Below the pieces are notes generated by a model, which saw only the letters and a list, made by a program, of their open reading frames with translations, ran no database searches and was not told where the DNA came from. From JAVWGW01 sp036651575 (GTDB lineage: Bacteria; Actinomycetota; Coriobacteriia; Coriobacteriales; Eggerthellaceae): 10,310 nt of DNA. Location: positions 1 to 10,310 of the forward strand of contig JAVVXN010000048.1 in the NCBI GenBank assembly GCA_036651575.1, read 5' to 3'. Within the stretch, counting starts at the first letter, position 1. Every line of letters begins with the position of its first letter. A program made the translations under genes and the position numbers. Of the stretch, positions 1-7,247 are shown in pieces.

Positions 1-2
1 AG

Positions 3-77
3 CGCGTGTCCGGAGCTTCGCCCGGCCACGACGGCACTTCGCCGCTCAACCAGATGGTTTTTTCCTTCATATTTTAG
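3..77 (+). CDS. Possible C-terminal end of an upstream gene (partial)
   Basis: Frame 3 is open from the window edge to a TAG at 75-77 and would encode a 24-residue tail ending in NQMVFSFIF. The codons (CGC GTG TCC, CTC AAC CAG, TCC TTC) resemble those of the genes downstream. The other two forward frames are also open across this short stretch, and a minus-strand gene cannot be excluded, so this is only a suggestion. The product cannot be named from so few residues. Base composition becomes AT-rich right after the stop, as expected for a gene boundary. Confidence 0.3.
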   Translation, partial: RVSGASPGHDGTSPLNQMVFSFIF

Positions 78-93
78 AAACAAAATAAAGTAG

Positions 94-121
94 TTGCGAA
101 ATAGTTTAATACTGATATAGT
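94..121 (+). promoter_or_regulatory. Probable promoter of the marR-ABC operon
   Basis: TTGCGA (94-99) and TATAGT (116-121) are separated by 16 bases, a reasonable sigma-70-type pair in an AT-rich stretch. Transcription would begin near 128, giving a leader of about 50 bases before the preferred ATG at 182. The -10 element overlaps the second palindromic site described separately. Assignment is by eye only. Confidence 0.5.
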
Positions 122-135
122 TTCGATACTAAACT
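101..135. promoter_or_regulatory. Candidate MarR operator: two tandem imperfect palindromes
   Basis: Two near-copies lie in tandem: ATAGTTTAATACT (101-113) and ATAGTTTCGATACT (117-130). Each is itself an imperfect palindrome. TAGTTTCGATACTA (118-131) pairs in 6 of 7 positions, and TAGTTTAATACTG (102-114) pairs at TAGT/ACT. In addition, AGTTTA (103-108) is an exact inverted match of TAAACT (130-135). The centres are about 16-17 bases apart and the second overlaps the putative -10. MarR proteins bind palindromes of about this size as dimers and usually repress their own promoter. That this MarR binds here is inference. Confidence 0.55.
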
Positions 136-181
136 TCTTGGGTCGTACGTATCCATGTGCAAACCGAAAGGGAGAGATTGC

Positions 182-670
182 ATGTCATCACCATCATCGA
201 GAGATGCTATGCGCGAACTGTTTGAAGTTATGCAGCGTTTTCGTCAGGATCGTTATCAAACGCTTGCCGTACCCACGGGTATCACGCGCACGGAAGCCCG
301 CGTGACGCTTATGGTGTATCGGGCGCAGGAGGATGAACGTTGCGTGCGGCCAACCTCGCTTGCTGAACGTATGCACACCACGCCGAGCTCTCTTTCTCAA
401 ACCCTCAAGACGCTTGAGGAAAAAGGGATCGTTGAGCGCCATCGCAGCAGCGAAGACTCCCGTTCTGTTTCTTTGGTTTTAACGCCGAAGGGAATGGACG
501 TGGCTCAAGAGGTGCAGCAGTTGTTTAAAGATCACATGGATGCCGTGGTCGACCACGTCGGGCAAGAAGATATCGAACACTTAACGCGCACCCTGCAAAA
601 AATAATCGGTTTTCATGAACGGCAGGTTTCAGGGGATGGCGCCGGTCGAGAACATCTGCCGAAAAAGTAG
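182..670 (+). CDS. MarR-family transcriptional regulator
   Basis: A 162-residue winged-helix regulator of the MarR family, expected to act as a DNA-binding dimer in the cytoplasm. The core shows a helix-turn-helix (LAERMHTTPSSLSQTLKTLE) followed by a wing, RHRSSEDSRSVSLVLTPKG, with the Asp-x-Arg pattern typical of MarR wings. Flanking N- and C-terminal helices would form the dimer interface. An in-frame ATG at 155 exists, but the ATG at 182 is preferred because AAAGGGAG lies 7 bases before it and no ribosome site precedes 155. The gene is 56 bases upstream of an ABC exporter pair, the usual arrangement for a repressor that senses a toxic compound and derepresses the pump. The two palindromes in its promoter fit autoregulation. 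The ligand cannot be deduced. Confidence 0.9.
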   Translation: MSSPSSRDAMRELFEVMQRFRQDRYQTLAVPTGITRTEARVTLMVYRAQEDERCVRPTSLAERMHTTPSSLSQTLKTLEEKGIVERHRSSEDSRSVSLVLTPKGMDVAQEVQQLFKDHMDAVVDHVGQEDIEHLTRTLQKIIGFHERQVSGDGAGREHLPKK

Positions 671-726
671 GACATCGCTTGAGGGAATCTGTGTCAGGGT
701 ATGTTTGAGATGGTAAGGAATAATCT

Positions 727-2880
727 ATGCGAATAATTCGCTTCTTAAAGGATTCAAAGATTGCGGTGTTGCTCATCGTCGTCTTGCTGGTTGTGCAGGC
801 GGGAACCGACCTCGCTCTGCCGCACTACACCTCCCAGATCGTCGATGTGGGCATTCAGCAGTCAGGTGTCGAGCACGTTGCTGCCGACGGCTTACGTGAG
901 ACGACGTTTGACGAGGTGTGCATGTTTCTGCCCGCCGCGGACGAAACTTTTGTGCGCGATGCCTATACGCGCACCGACGCGGGGATCTACGAGCTCAATG
1001 CCACCGGCAAATCCGAGCTATCTCGACTCGACGACACGCTTGCGTTGCCGCTTGTTCTGGTGCACTACGCCGCGCAGATACCCGATTTCAATATCGATCA
1101 GCTGATGCAGGCGTATCAGGGCGGCATGGTCACCAAGGATCAGATTCTTGCAATGGTGGAAAAAGCCCAAGGTGCGATGGGGAATATGAGCGACTCGCTT
1201 ATCTCTCAACAGGCAATCACTGCCGTGCGCGCCGAATACGAAGCGCTCGGTTACGACCTGGGGGGTATGCAGGTCGCCTATTTGCTGGGAATCGGCCTGC
1301 AGATGCTCGGTCTTGCGGCGCTGGGCGCAATCGCCGCCATCAGCGTGGGTTTGATTGCATCGCGTACCGCTGCGAAGGTGGGCAAAACCCTACGTGGCCG
1401 CCTGTTTAAAAAAGTGGTGACGTTTTCCGACGCTGAAGTGCAGAGTTTTTCGGCGGCATCGCTCATCACGCGGGGTACCAACGATATCCAACAGATTCAG
1501 ATGGTTACCGTCATGCTGCTGCGCATGGTGCTCTATGCGCCCATCGTTGCCATCGGGGGCATCATCATGGTAAGCCAGACAAACTTGGCTATGAGCTGGA
1601 TTATCGTTTTGGCGGTGGCCATTATCTTTGTGGTCATTATGGTGCTCATGAAGGTCGCCCTGCCGAAGTTTAAGATCATGCAGGTCTTGATCGATAAGGT
1701 CAATTTGGTTTCGCGTGAAATATTGACGGGTTTGCCCGTCATCCGCGCATTCGATCGACAGCCCTACGAACAGGCGCGTTTCGATAAGGCCAGCCATGCG
1801 CTGATGCGCACGCAACTGTTCACCAACCGCATCATGACGTTTATGATGCCTGTCATGATGCTGGTTATGAACGCCGTGTCCGTGTTGATCGTGTGGGTGG
1901 GGGGATCCTACATCGATTCCGGTACGATTCAGACGGGCGACTTGATTGCCTTTATCACGTATTCGATGGTTATCATCATGTCGTTTTTGATGATCGGTAT
2001 GATATCGATCATGCTGCCTCGCGCCGACGTTGCCGCCCAGCGCATCAACGAAGTGCTTGATGCCACCTCTTCCGTCAGCGATGCCCCGGTGGTGCGCGAC
2101 GAAGAGATTGCGGCAACGGGGGGTGCGACCGTCGCTTTCAACAACGTGACGTTTGCCTACAACCAATCAAGCGAACCGGTGCTTGAGCACGTCGACTTCA
2201 CGGCGCCGGCGGGTAAGACGTGCGCCCTTATCGGCTCGACCGGTTCGGGAAAATCGACGGTCATCAAATTGATCGAGCGTTTCTACGACGTAAACGAAGG
2301 TTCGATCACGCTTGATGGCGTCGATATCCGCAATCTTTCCCAAAAGGAATTGAGGGCAAACTTGGGCTATGTGCCGCAAAAGGCCTTCTTGTTTTCGGGT
2401 ACGATCGGCTCAAACGTCGCCTATGCCGATGAGGCGATGTCGGAAGAGCGTATCGATGCTGCGGCTGCTATCGCGCAGGCGTCGGCGTTTATCGCCTCCA
2501 AAGAAGAGGGGCTTGCAGCGCCGGTATCCCAAGGTGGTACCAACGTTTCGGGCGGGCAGCGTCAGCGTCTGGCCATCGCCCGCGCCGTCGCTCAAAATGC
2601 GCGGGTGCTGCTGTTTGACGACAGCTTTTCGGCGCTTGACTACGCGACCGACGCAGCTTTGCGTCAGGCGCTCCATACGCACTTGGCTGATAAAACGATC
2701 ATTATCGTCGCCCAGCGTATTTCAACCATTTTGCAGGCGGATCGCATTGTCGTGCTCGACGAGGGTCGTGTTGTGGGCTGCGGCACACATGCCGAGCTGC
2801 TCAAAACCTGTGATACCTACCGAGAGATTGCGAAATCCCAGTTGAGTGAAGAGGAATTGAGAGGGGGTGATGCGCTATGA
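727..2880 (+). CDS. ABC exporter, degenerate half of a heterodimer, with large extracellular insertion
   Basis: A 717-residue fused membrane and ATPase subunit of a type IV (multidrug-type) ABC exporter. Six membrane segments are visible near residues 12-34, 182-212, 262-284, 288-310, 368-390 and 405-430. The nucleotide-binding domain has Walker A GSTGSGKST (503-511), Q-loop Gln551, signature VSGGQ (607-611) and Walker B VLLFDD (627-632). The catalytic Glu is replaced by Asp632 and the switch His by Gln663 (VAQR). These are the hallmarks of the degenerate partner in heterodimers such as TM287/288 and BmrCD. About 135 polar residues (roughly 45-178) sit between TM1 and TM2, where ordinary exporters have a short loop; this explains the length above the usual 580-620. 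The start has AAGGAA 6 bases upstream. The stop overlaps the next gene by ATGA, implying coupled translation. Substrate is unknown, probably a drug, peptide or lipid. Confidence 0.92.
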   Translation: MRIIRFLKDSKIAVLLIVVLLVVQAGTDLALPHYTSQIVDVGIQQSGVEHVAADGLRETTFDEVCMFLPAADETFVRDAYTRTDAGIYELNATGKSELSRLDDTLALPLVLVHYAAQIPDFNIDQLMQAYQGGMVTKDQILAMVEKAQGAMGNMSDSLISQQAITAVRAEYEALGYDLGGMQVAYLLGIGLQMLGLAALGAIAAISVGLIASRTAAKVGKTLRGRLFKKVVTFSDAEVQSFSAASLITRGTNDIQQIQMVTVMLLRMVLYAPIVAIGGIIMVSQTNLAMSWIIVLAVAIIFVVIMVLMKVALPKFKIMQVLIDKVNLVSREILTGLPVIRAFDRQPYEQARFDKASHALMRTQLFTNRIMTFMMPVMMLVMNAVSVLIVWVGGSYIDSGTIQTGDLIAFITYSMVIIMSFLMIGMISIMLPRADVAAQRINEVLDATSSVSDAPVVRDEEIAATGGATVAFNNVTFAYNQSSEPVLEHVDFTAPAGKTCALIGSTGSGKSTVIKLIERFYDVNEGSITLDGVDIRNLSQKELRANLGYVPQKAFLFSGTIGSNVAYADEAMSEERIDAAAAIAQASAFIASKEEGLAAPVSQGGTNVSGGQRQRLAIARAVAQNARVLLFDDSFSALDYATDAALRQALHTHLADKTIIIVAQRISTILQADRIVVLDEGRVVGCGTHAELLKTCDTYREIAKSQLSEEELRGGDAL

Positions 2881-4748
2881 GTCAGGATACCTCGAAAGCG
2901 GCATCCCGTATGCCTCGGGGTCCTTTAGGGGGCGGTCATGGCATGGGCCGCATGATGGGACCGAAGGCGAAGGACTTTAAAGGAACGCTCAAACGAATGC
3001 TGCGCTTTATGGGCAACTTTAAAGGTGCACTTGCGGTGGTGTTCGTATTTGCCATCGGTTCGACGATCTTTACTATCGTGGGTCCGAAGGTGCTTTCAAC
3101 CGCCACGACGGAGCTTTTTACCGGTATTGCCGGCAAGATCGCCGGAACGGGCGGTATAAACTACGATCTTGTAGCTCAGATATTGTTGTTCACGCTGGGG
3201 CTCTACGTGCTGTCGGCCGCCTGCTCGTTTGTGCAGGGGTGGCTTATGAGTTCCGTTTCACAAAAAACGTGTTACCTGCTTCGTGCTCAACTGGCGGAAA
3301 AAATTGACCGGATGCCGATGGGATACTTCGAGCGCAGCTCGACGGGCGACACGCTTTCGCGCATCACCAACGACGTCGATACGTTGGGGCAAAGCCTCAA
3401 CCAGGGTGTGACGCAGCTTATCACCAGCATAACAACCATTATCGGCGTCACGATCATGATGCTTTCCATCAACCCGTTGATGACGCTGATCACCGTGGTG
3501 ATTTTACCGATTTCGATGGTGTTGATCATGGTGGTCGTCAAGCGTTCACAGAAGTACTTCAAGGCGCAGCAGGCCACGCTGGGTGCCATCAACGCTCAGG
3601 TGGAAGAAACGTTTTCCGGCCATGCGATCGTCCGTGCGTTCAATCAGGAACAGGTAGCAATTGCCGCCTTTGATGCGACAAACGAAAAGTTGTACGAATC
3701 GGCATGGAAATCGCAGTTCATTTCGGGACTGATGCAGCCGATCATGAATTTTGTGGGTAACTTAGGGTATGTGGCGGTTGCGGTTTCAGGCAGCATCCTT
3801 GCCGTACAGGGCGTCATCACCGTGGGCGATATCCAGGCGTTTATCCAGTATGTCAAAAACTTCACGCAACCCATCACGCAACTGACGCAGGTTTCCAATG
3901 TATTGCAGCAGATGGCGGCTTCGGCGGAACGGGTGTTTGAATTTCTTGACCAGGAAGAAGAGGAGGTCGAGCAGGTGCTTGTCACCTCCGCTGACGTTTC
4001 GTGTGACGTCACTTTTGATCATGTTGGTTTTGGATATGGCCCTGAAAAGATGGTCATCAACGACTTTTCTGCAACGGTGGCACAGGGGCAGACGGTGGCG
4101 TTGGTGGGTCCGACGGGTGCCGGCAAAACAACGATGGTGAAGTTGCTCATGCGGTTTTACGACGTGAATGCTGGGGCAATCCGTATCGGGGGCCACGATG
4201 TCCGTGATTTCGGTCGCAACGATCTGCGTTCTTTGTTTGGCATGGTGCTGCAGGATACGTGGTTGTTCAGCGGCAGTATTCGCGAAAATATCCGCTATGG
4301 CAACCTTGCTGCGACAGACGAACAGGTAGAGCAGGCCGCAAAGGCTGCCTACGCCCACCATTTCATTCAGACGCTGCCGGGTGGCTATGACATGAATATC
4401 AACGAGGACGCAAGCAACATCAGCCAAGGTCAACGGCAACTGCTCACGATTGCCCGCGCGATTTTAGCCGATCGCCGCATGTTGATTTTGGATGAAGCAA
4501 CCTCTTCGGTCGACACGCGCACCGAGGAGCGTATTCAAAAGGCGATGGACAACCTGATGGCGGGACGCACCTCGTTTGTTATCGCGCATCGACTTTCAAC
4601 CATCAAGAGCGCTGATCTCATCTTGGTAATCGATGGTGGTGATATCGTGGAGCAGGGCACCCATGACGAATTGCGCGCGCTTGGCGGTTTCTATGCTGAG
4701 CTGTATAATTCACAGTTTGTTGATTGCATCGATGAGGTGGAAGAGTAA
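2877..4748 (+). CDS. ABC exporter, catalytically intact half of a heterodimer
   Basis: A 623-residue ABC exporter subunit of standard length. A Gly/Met/Pro-rich cytoplasmic N-terminus (about residues 12-30) precedes six membrane segments (first at about 51-72, last before residue 345). The ATPase domain has Walker A GPTGAGKTT (411-419), Q-loop Gln459, signature ISQGQ (515-519), Walker B MLILDE with catalytic Glu540, and switch His571 (IAHR). In known heterodimers the altered signature of this subunit faces the degenerate Walker motifs of its partner, while this subunit's intact Walker motifs face the partner's good VSGGQ. Both halves here fit that pattern, so one ATP site should hydrolyse and one should mostly bind. 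The start ATG overlaps the partner's TGA by four bases. The pair is very likely co-translated and assembled in the cytoplasmic membrane. Substrate unknown. Confidence 0.94.
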   Translation: MSQDTSKAASRMPRGPLGGGHGMGRMMGPKAKDFKGTLKRMLRFMGNFKGALAVVFVFAIGSTIFTIVGPKVLSTATTELFTGIAGKIAGTGGINYDLVAQILLFTLGLYVLSAACSFVQGWLMSSVSQKTCYLLRAQLAEKIDRMPMGYFERSSTGDTLSRITNDVDTLGQSLNQGVTQLITSITTIIGVTIMMLSINPLMTLITVVILPISMVLIMVVVKRSQKYFKAQQATLGAINAQVEETFSGHAIVRAFNQEQVAIAAFDATNEKLYESAWKSQFISGLMQPIMNFVGNLGYVAVAVSGSILAVQGVITVGDIQAFIQYVKNFTQPITQLTQVSNVLQQMAASAERVFEFLDQEEEEVEQVLVTSADVSCDVTFDHVGFGYGPEKMVINDFSATVAQGQTVALVGPTGAGKTTMVKLLMRFYDVNAGAIRIGGHDVRDFGRNDLRSLFGMVLQDTWLFSGSIRENIRYGNLAATDEQVEQAAKAAYAHHFIQTLPGGYDMNINEDASNISQGQRQLLTIARAILADRRMLILDEATSSVDTRTEERIQKAMDNLMAGRTSFVIAHRLSTIKSADLILVIDGGDIVEQGTHDELRALGGFYAELYNSQFVDCIDEVEE

Positions 4749-4755
4749 GGGCAAC

Positions 4756-5538
4756 GTGCCAGAATACGAACAAGAAGCACCGTGCGCATCGGTACCGGTT
4801 AAAGTAAACGGAACCGATGCTGACACATTAAAAGAAACGAACACCGCACGACGGCTCGACGCCAGTAGCGCCCCCGTCCAGCTTGCGGTCTATGACTTTG
4901 ACGGTACGAGCATAACGGGAAATTCTCCGGTTTTGCTCGTGTCGTACATGGCGCGGCGCCGGATGCTGAAGCTGGGGGTGCTTGTCCGAATTCTTTTGTG
5001 GGCGTTTGCTTATAAAATGCGCTTACCCCAAAACGAAAGCTCCGTGCGTTCGCTGGTGTTTACGGCATTTGCGGGTAAGCCCAAAGAGGAAGTCGATTGC
5101 TTTTTGCGCGAATTCTACGACGATCGTATCGCTCCCCGTTTTCGCAACGACATCGATGTTTCCATGCGAAAGCATCGCGAGCAGGGACACGTGGTCGTCA
5201 TCGTTTCTGCGACGTTTGCCCCCATTCTCGAGCGCGCCAAAGAACTGCATCCGTTTGATTACCAGATTTCGACGCTGATGCATGTTGACGATTGCGGCAA
5301 CTACACCAACGAAGTCGAAGGGCTGCCGGTCGAAGGCGAGGAAAAGCCGCGGGCGATTGAAGCGTTTGCCGACAAGACGTTTGGTGTGGGTGCCTGGCAG
5401 CTTGGGTATGCCTACGGCGACCATCATTCCGATCGACCGATGCTCTTTGCTTCCAAGCATCCTTGTGCGGTCAATCCTGACTGGACGCTTGCTCGTACGG
5501 CGCGCCGTGAAGGGTGGACGATTCTTAATTGGGGCTAA
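4756..5538 (+). CDS. HAD-superfamily IB phosphatase (SerB-like fold)
   Basis: A 260-residue haloacid-dehalogenase-type phosphohydrolase of subfamily IB. Motif I is DFDGTS with nucleophile Asp47 and Asp49; motif II Ser151 lies in VIVSATFAP; Lys197 fits motif III; motif IV is GDHHSD (221-226). The helical segment between motifs I and II (about 60-145) is the C1-type cap. A GTG start at 4756 is preferred: no other ATG, GTG or TTG codon lies between it and motif I, and AAGGG sits just upstream. An in-frame ATG at 4732 lacks a ribosome site. The first 40 residues are polar and probably disordered, unlike the compact start of most relatives. The gene begins 8 bases after the exporter stop, so it is in the same operon. 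It may dephosphorylate a small metabolite or lipid head group, but the substrate cannot be read from sequence. Confidence 0.85.
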   Translation: MPEYEQEAPCASVPVKVNGTDADTLKETNTARRLDASSAPVQLAVYDFDGTSITGNSPVLLVSYMARRRMLKLGVLVRILLWAFAYKMRLPQNESSVRSLVFTAFAGKPKEEVDCFLREFYDDRIAPRFRNDIDVSMRKHREQGHVVVIVSATFAPILERAKELHPFDYQISTLMHVDDCGNYTNEVEGLPVEGEEKPRAIEAFADKTFGVGAWQLGYAYGDHHSDRPMLFASKHPCAVNPDWTLARTARREGWTILNWG

Positions 5539-5548
5539 CGCGGTGCCG

Positions 5549-5594
5549 TTTTATGGCTTCTGTGTTACGAGACCATAACAATTGCTTGTTTTTT
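5549..5594 (+). terminator. Probable Rho-independent terminator after the exporter operon
   Basis: TTATGG (5551-5556) pairs with CCATAA (5573-5578), and an inner TCT/AGA pairing shortens the loop. A run of six T (5589-5594) follows, though about ten bases after the stem, which is farther than ideal. It separates the exporter operon from the next one. The stem is short, so termination may be leaky. Confidence 0.45.
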
Positions 5595-5650
5595 CCCTTA
5601 TAAAGCTATGTTTTCCGAGCCCCCTCCCCTAGAATGGCAGGTGCGTACTA

Positions 5651-5671
5651 CGATCGATGTATCGATATACT
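5651..5671. promoter_or_regulatory. Palindrome and -10-like element upstream of the AAA+/Rrf2 operon
   Basis: ATCGAT (5653-5658) and ATCGAT (5661-5666) form a perfect palindrome around GT. A -10-like TATACT (5666-5671) overlaps its right edge. No good -35 is seen at the proper distance, so either an activator helps here or the true promoter is elsewhere; TTGTTT (5586-5591) with TATGTT (5608-5613) is an alternative. The core CGATGTATC (5655-5663) recurs exactly in the rubrerythrin promoter. Binding by the Rrf2 protein encoded in this operon is inference. Confidence 0.4.
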
Positions 5672-5709
5672 TATATTTGACAATACAAGCAACGAAGGAG
5701 GTGGGCAAG

Positions 5710-7245
5710 ATGTTCGAAGGTAATGCGGATTTCAGTGGCTCACCGAGCCAGAACAACGATTTAAATAATGCAACCGAATACCTGAAGCGTGCTGCTGCCG
5801 CAGTTGCGGAAGGGGATAGCGTTTTGGGTATGCACCTGTACCTGGCGGCTTTCGAAAAAGCTTCCCGAGAAACCTATGTCCCTGGCGAAGTGGCAATTGA
5901 TGGTTTGCGCAGTGCGTGGGAATTGGCGTGCAAGCTAAAAGAACGTTCTTTGGCCGAGTATATTTTTGAAAAACTCGAGCCCTATCTCACATCGGAAGAC
6001 ACGGCTCATTTTGCCGAAACCCTGCAGCGCTTAGCGCTTGATAAATTGGAAGAATTCGGGCTGACCCGCGAAGATGTTGAAGACATGGCCGAAATGATTT
6101 CCGATGATTTTCTCGGTATCGCCTCCGATACCCCCGGCTTGGTGAAAGTCGAAGATTTGACGAAGATTCCGGGGCTCTTTTCTGCTGAATCAATCTTTCC
6201 CAGCACTCGCCCGGAAGCGCAGGCTCCTACCGCGACGATGCCTGCGACCCCAAAAGCCGACGACTCCGCGCTTTCTGCCGCCGTGTTGGGCACCGCTGAG
6301 CGACAGGAATCGCAGTCGCGTCCGGTTGGGTTGACGTATAAGGATTTGACCGGTTTTCAAAGCGTCGTTGCGGCGATGCACGCTTTCGGTATCGGCGTGC
6401 AGAAGGATGCGCACTATCAAGAATTCATCCAGCTGCTCAATGAACGCCACGGCATCAATAAGATGCCAGCAATCGATAGTTTTTTGTTTTTGAGCGCCGC
6501 ACGCGAAGATGCCAATCAGTTTATGGCGGCCACGGTTGGTGAACTCGCCTTACCGACGGTTCGCATGAATATGGAGGAAGGACCGCAAGGCGTACCGATT
6601 TTGTGCGTTATGGCTTCGGTTGACCATCAGCCCCGTCTTTCGTTTGGTCGCACGGCATTCGAGGGTCCGGGTGTATTGATGTTGGAGGATATCGATTTGT
6701 GGGGACCACCCTTAATCGATGGCGGCTTCGATGATCTCGACGGCTTTTCGTTCGCCCACCTATCGCGGGGTGCTCGCGAAGCGGTCAACTTGATTCGTCA
6801 GGCAGTTGAAAACCCCGAAGTCTATGTTTTGGCGACGGCTTCCGCCGAAAACGATGTGGAAGATTTCTTTTTCGATTTACTCGATCCGTTCCAAACGGTT
6901 GAAATCGATCTGCCGACCACGCAAGAACGCCTTGATATTTGGGAACATATCGCGCAGGATCATCCTTCGGTGCGCGGTGTCGAGACCTCTGATTTGGTGC
7001 GCCTTTCGGAAAACATGTCGCGCTTCGATATCTACATGGCCGCACAGGAAGCCGTTGAGCAAGCCTATAAAGAAAGCGTGGTACAGCGAGCTTTCGTACC
7101 GGTTACCACCGAAAATATGTTTGAAAAAATGGCGGCCTATCAACCGCTTGAGTCACCTGAATACCATCAGCTGGAAGATGCGGTGATCAAAGGGTTTCAT
7201 CTTCAGCTTGCCGATATCGATGCTCTTTTGAAGGGTGGCCAATAG
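5710..7245 (+). CDS. AAA+-fold protein without a P-loop (unrecognised family)
   Basis: A 511-residue soluble protein that I do not recognise as a named family. Residues about 15-135 are all-helical and TPR-like. Residues about 160-210 are a Pro/Ala-rich linker. Residues about 211-480 follow the order of an AAA+ ATPase: strand SFLFLS (257-262), a helix then LALPTVRMNM, Walker-B-like LMLEDID (323-329), sensor-1-like VLATAS (373-378), the segment EIDLPTTQERLDIW (398-411), and a helical lid (about 425-455). Where the P-loop GxxxxGKT should be, the sequence reads SAAREDANQ, with no glycine and no lysine. The arginine-finger region before EIDLP also lacks arginine. It is therefore probably a non-hydrolysing scaffold or regulator. 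The ATG at 5710 is chosen over an in-frame ATG at 5608 because AAGGAGGTG sits just before it. It leads a four-gene operon with an Rrf2 regulator, so a stress role is plausible but unproven. Confidence 0.75.
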   Translation: MFEGNADFSGSPSQNNDLNNATEYLKRAAAAVAEGDSVLGMHLYLAAFEKASRETYVPGEVAIDGLRSAWELACKLKERSLAEYIFEKLEPYLTSEDTAHFAETLQRLALDKLEEFGLTREDVEDMAEMISDDFLGIASDTPGLVKVEDLTKIPGLFSAESIFPSTRPEAQAPTATMPATPKADDSALSAAVLGTAERQESQSRPVGLTYKDLTGFQSVVAAMHAFGIGVQKDAHYQEFIQLLNERHGINKMPAIDSFLFLSAAREDANQFMAATVGELALPTVRMNMEEGPQGVPILCVMASVDHQPRLSFGRTAFEGPGVLMLEDIDLWGPPLIDGGFDDLDGFSFAHLSRGAREAVNLIRQAVENPEVYVLATASAENDVEDFFFDLLDPFQTVEIDLPTTQERLDIWEHIAQDHPSVRGVETSDLVRLSENMSRFDIYMAAQEAVEQAYKESVVQRAFVPVTTENMFEKMAAYQPLESPEYHQLEDAVIKGFHLQLADIDALLKGGQ

Positions 7246-7247
7246 CT

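Noticed and set aside
1390..2166. Long open frame on the minus strand (258 codons)
   Set aside because: It lies wholly inside the first ABC exporter gene, is extremely rich in His and Asp, and matches no fold; it is a shadow of the real gene.
3786..4439. Minus-strand open frame of 217 codons
   Set aside because: Antisense to the second ABC exporter, which has all its motifs intact; no ribosome site or plausible product.
5677..5682. Perfect TTGACA as a -35 box
   Set aside because: A -10 at the right distance would fall on the ribosome binding site and start of the gene at 5710.
5608..5709. N-terminal extension of the AAA+-like protein from an ATG at 5608
   Set aside because: It would translate through the promoter-like region; AAGGAGGTG directly before the ATG at 5710 is a far better start.
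6115..6132. GGTATCG-CCTC-CGATACC inverted repeat resembling the operator motif
   Set aside because: It is inside the coding part of the AAA+-like gene, where ordinary codons explain it, and its spacing differs from the promoter sites.
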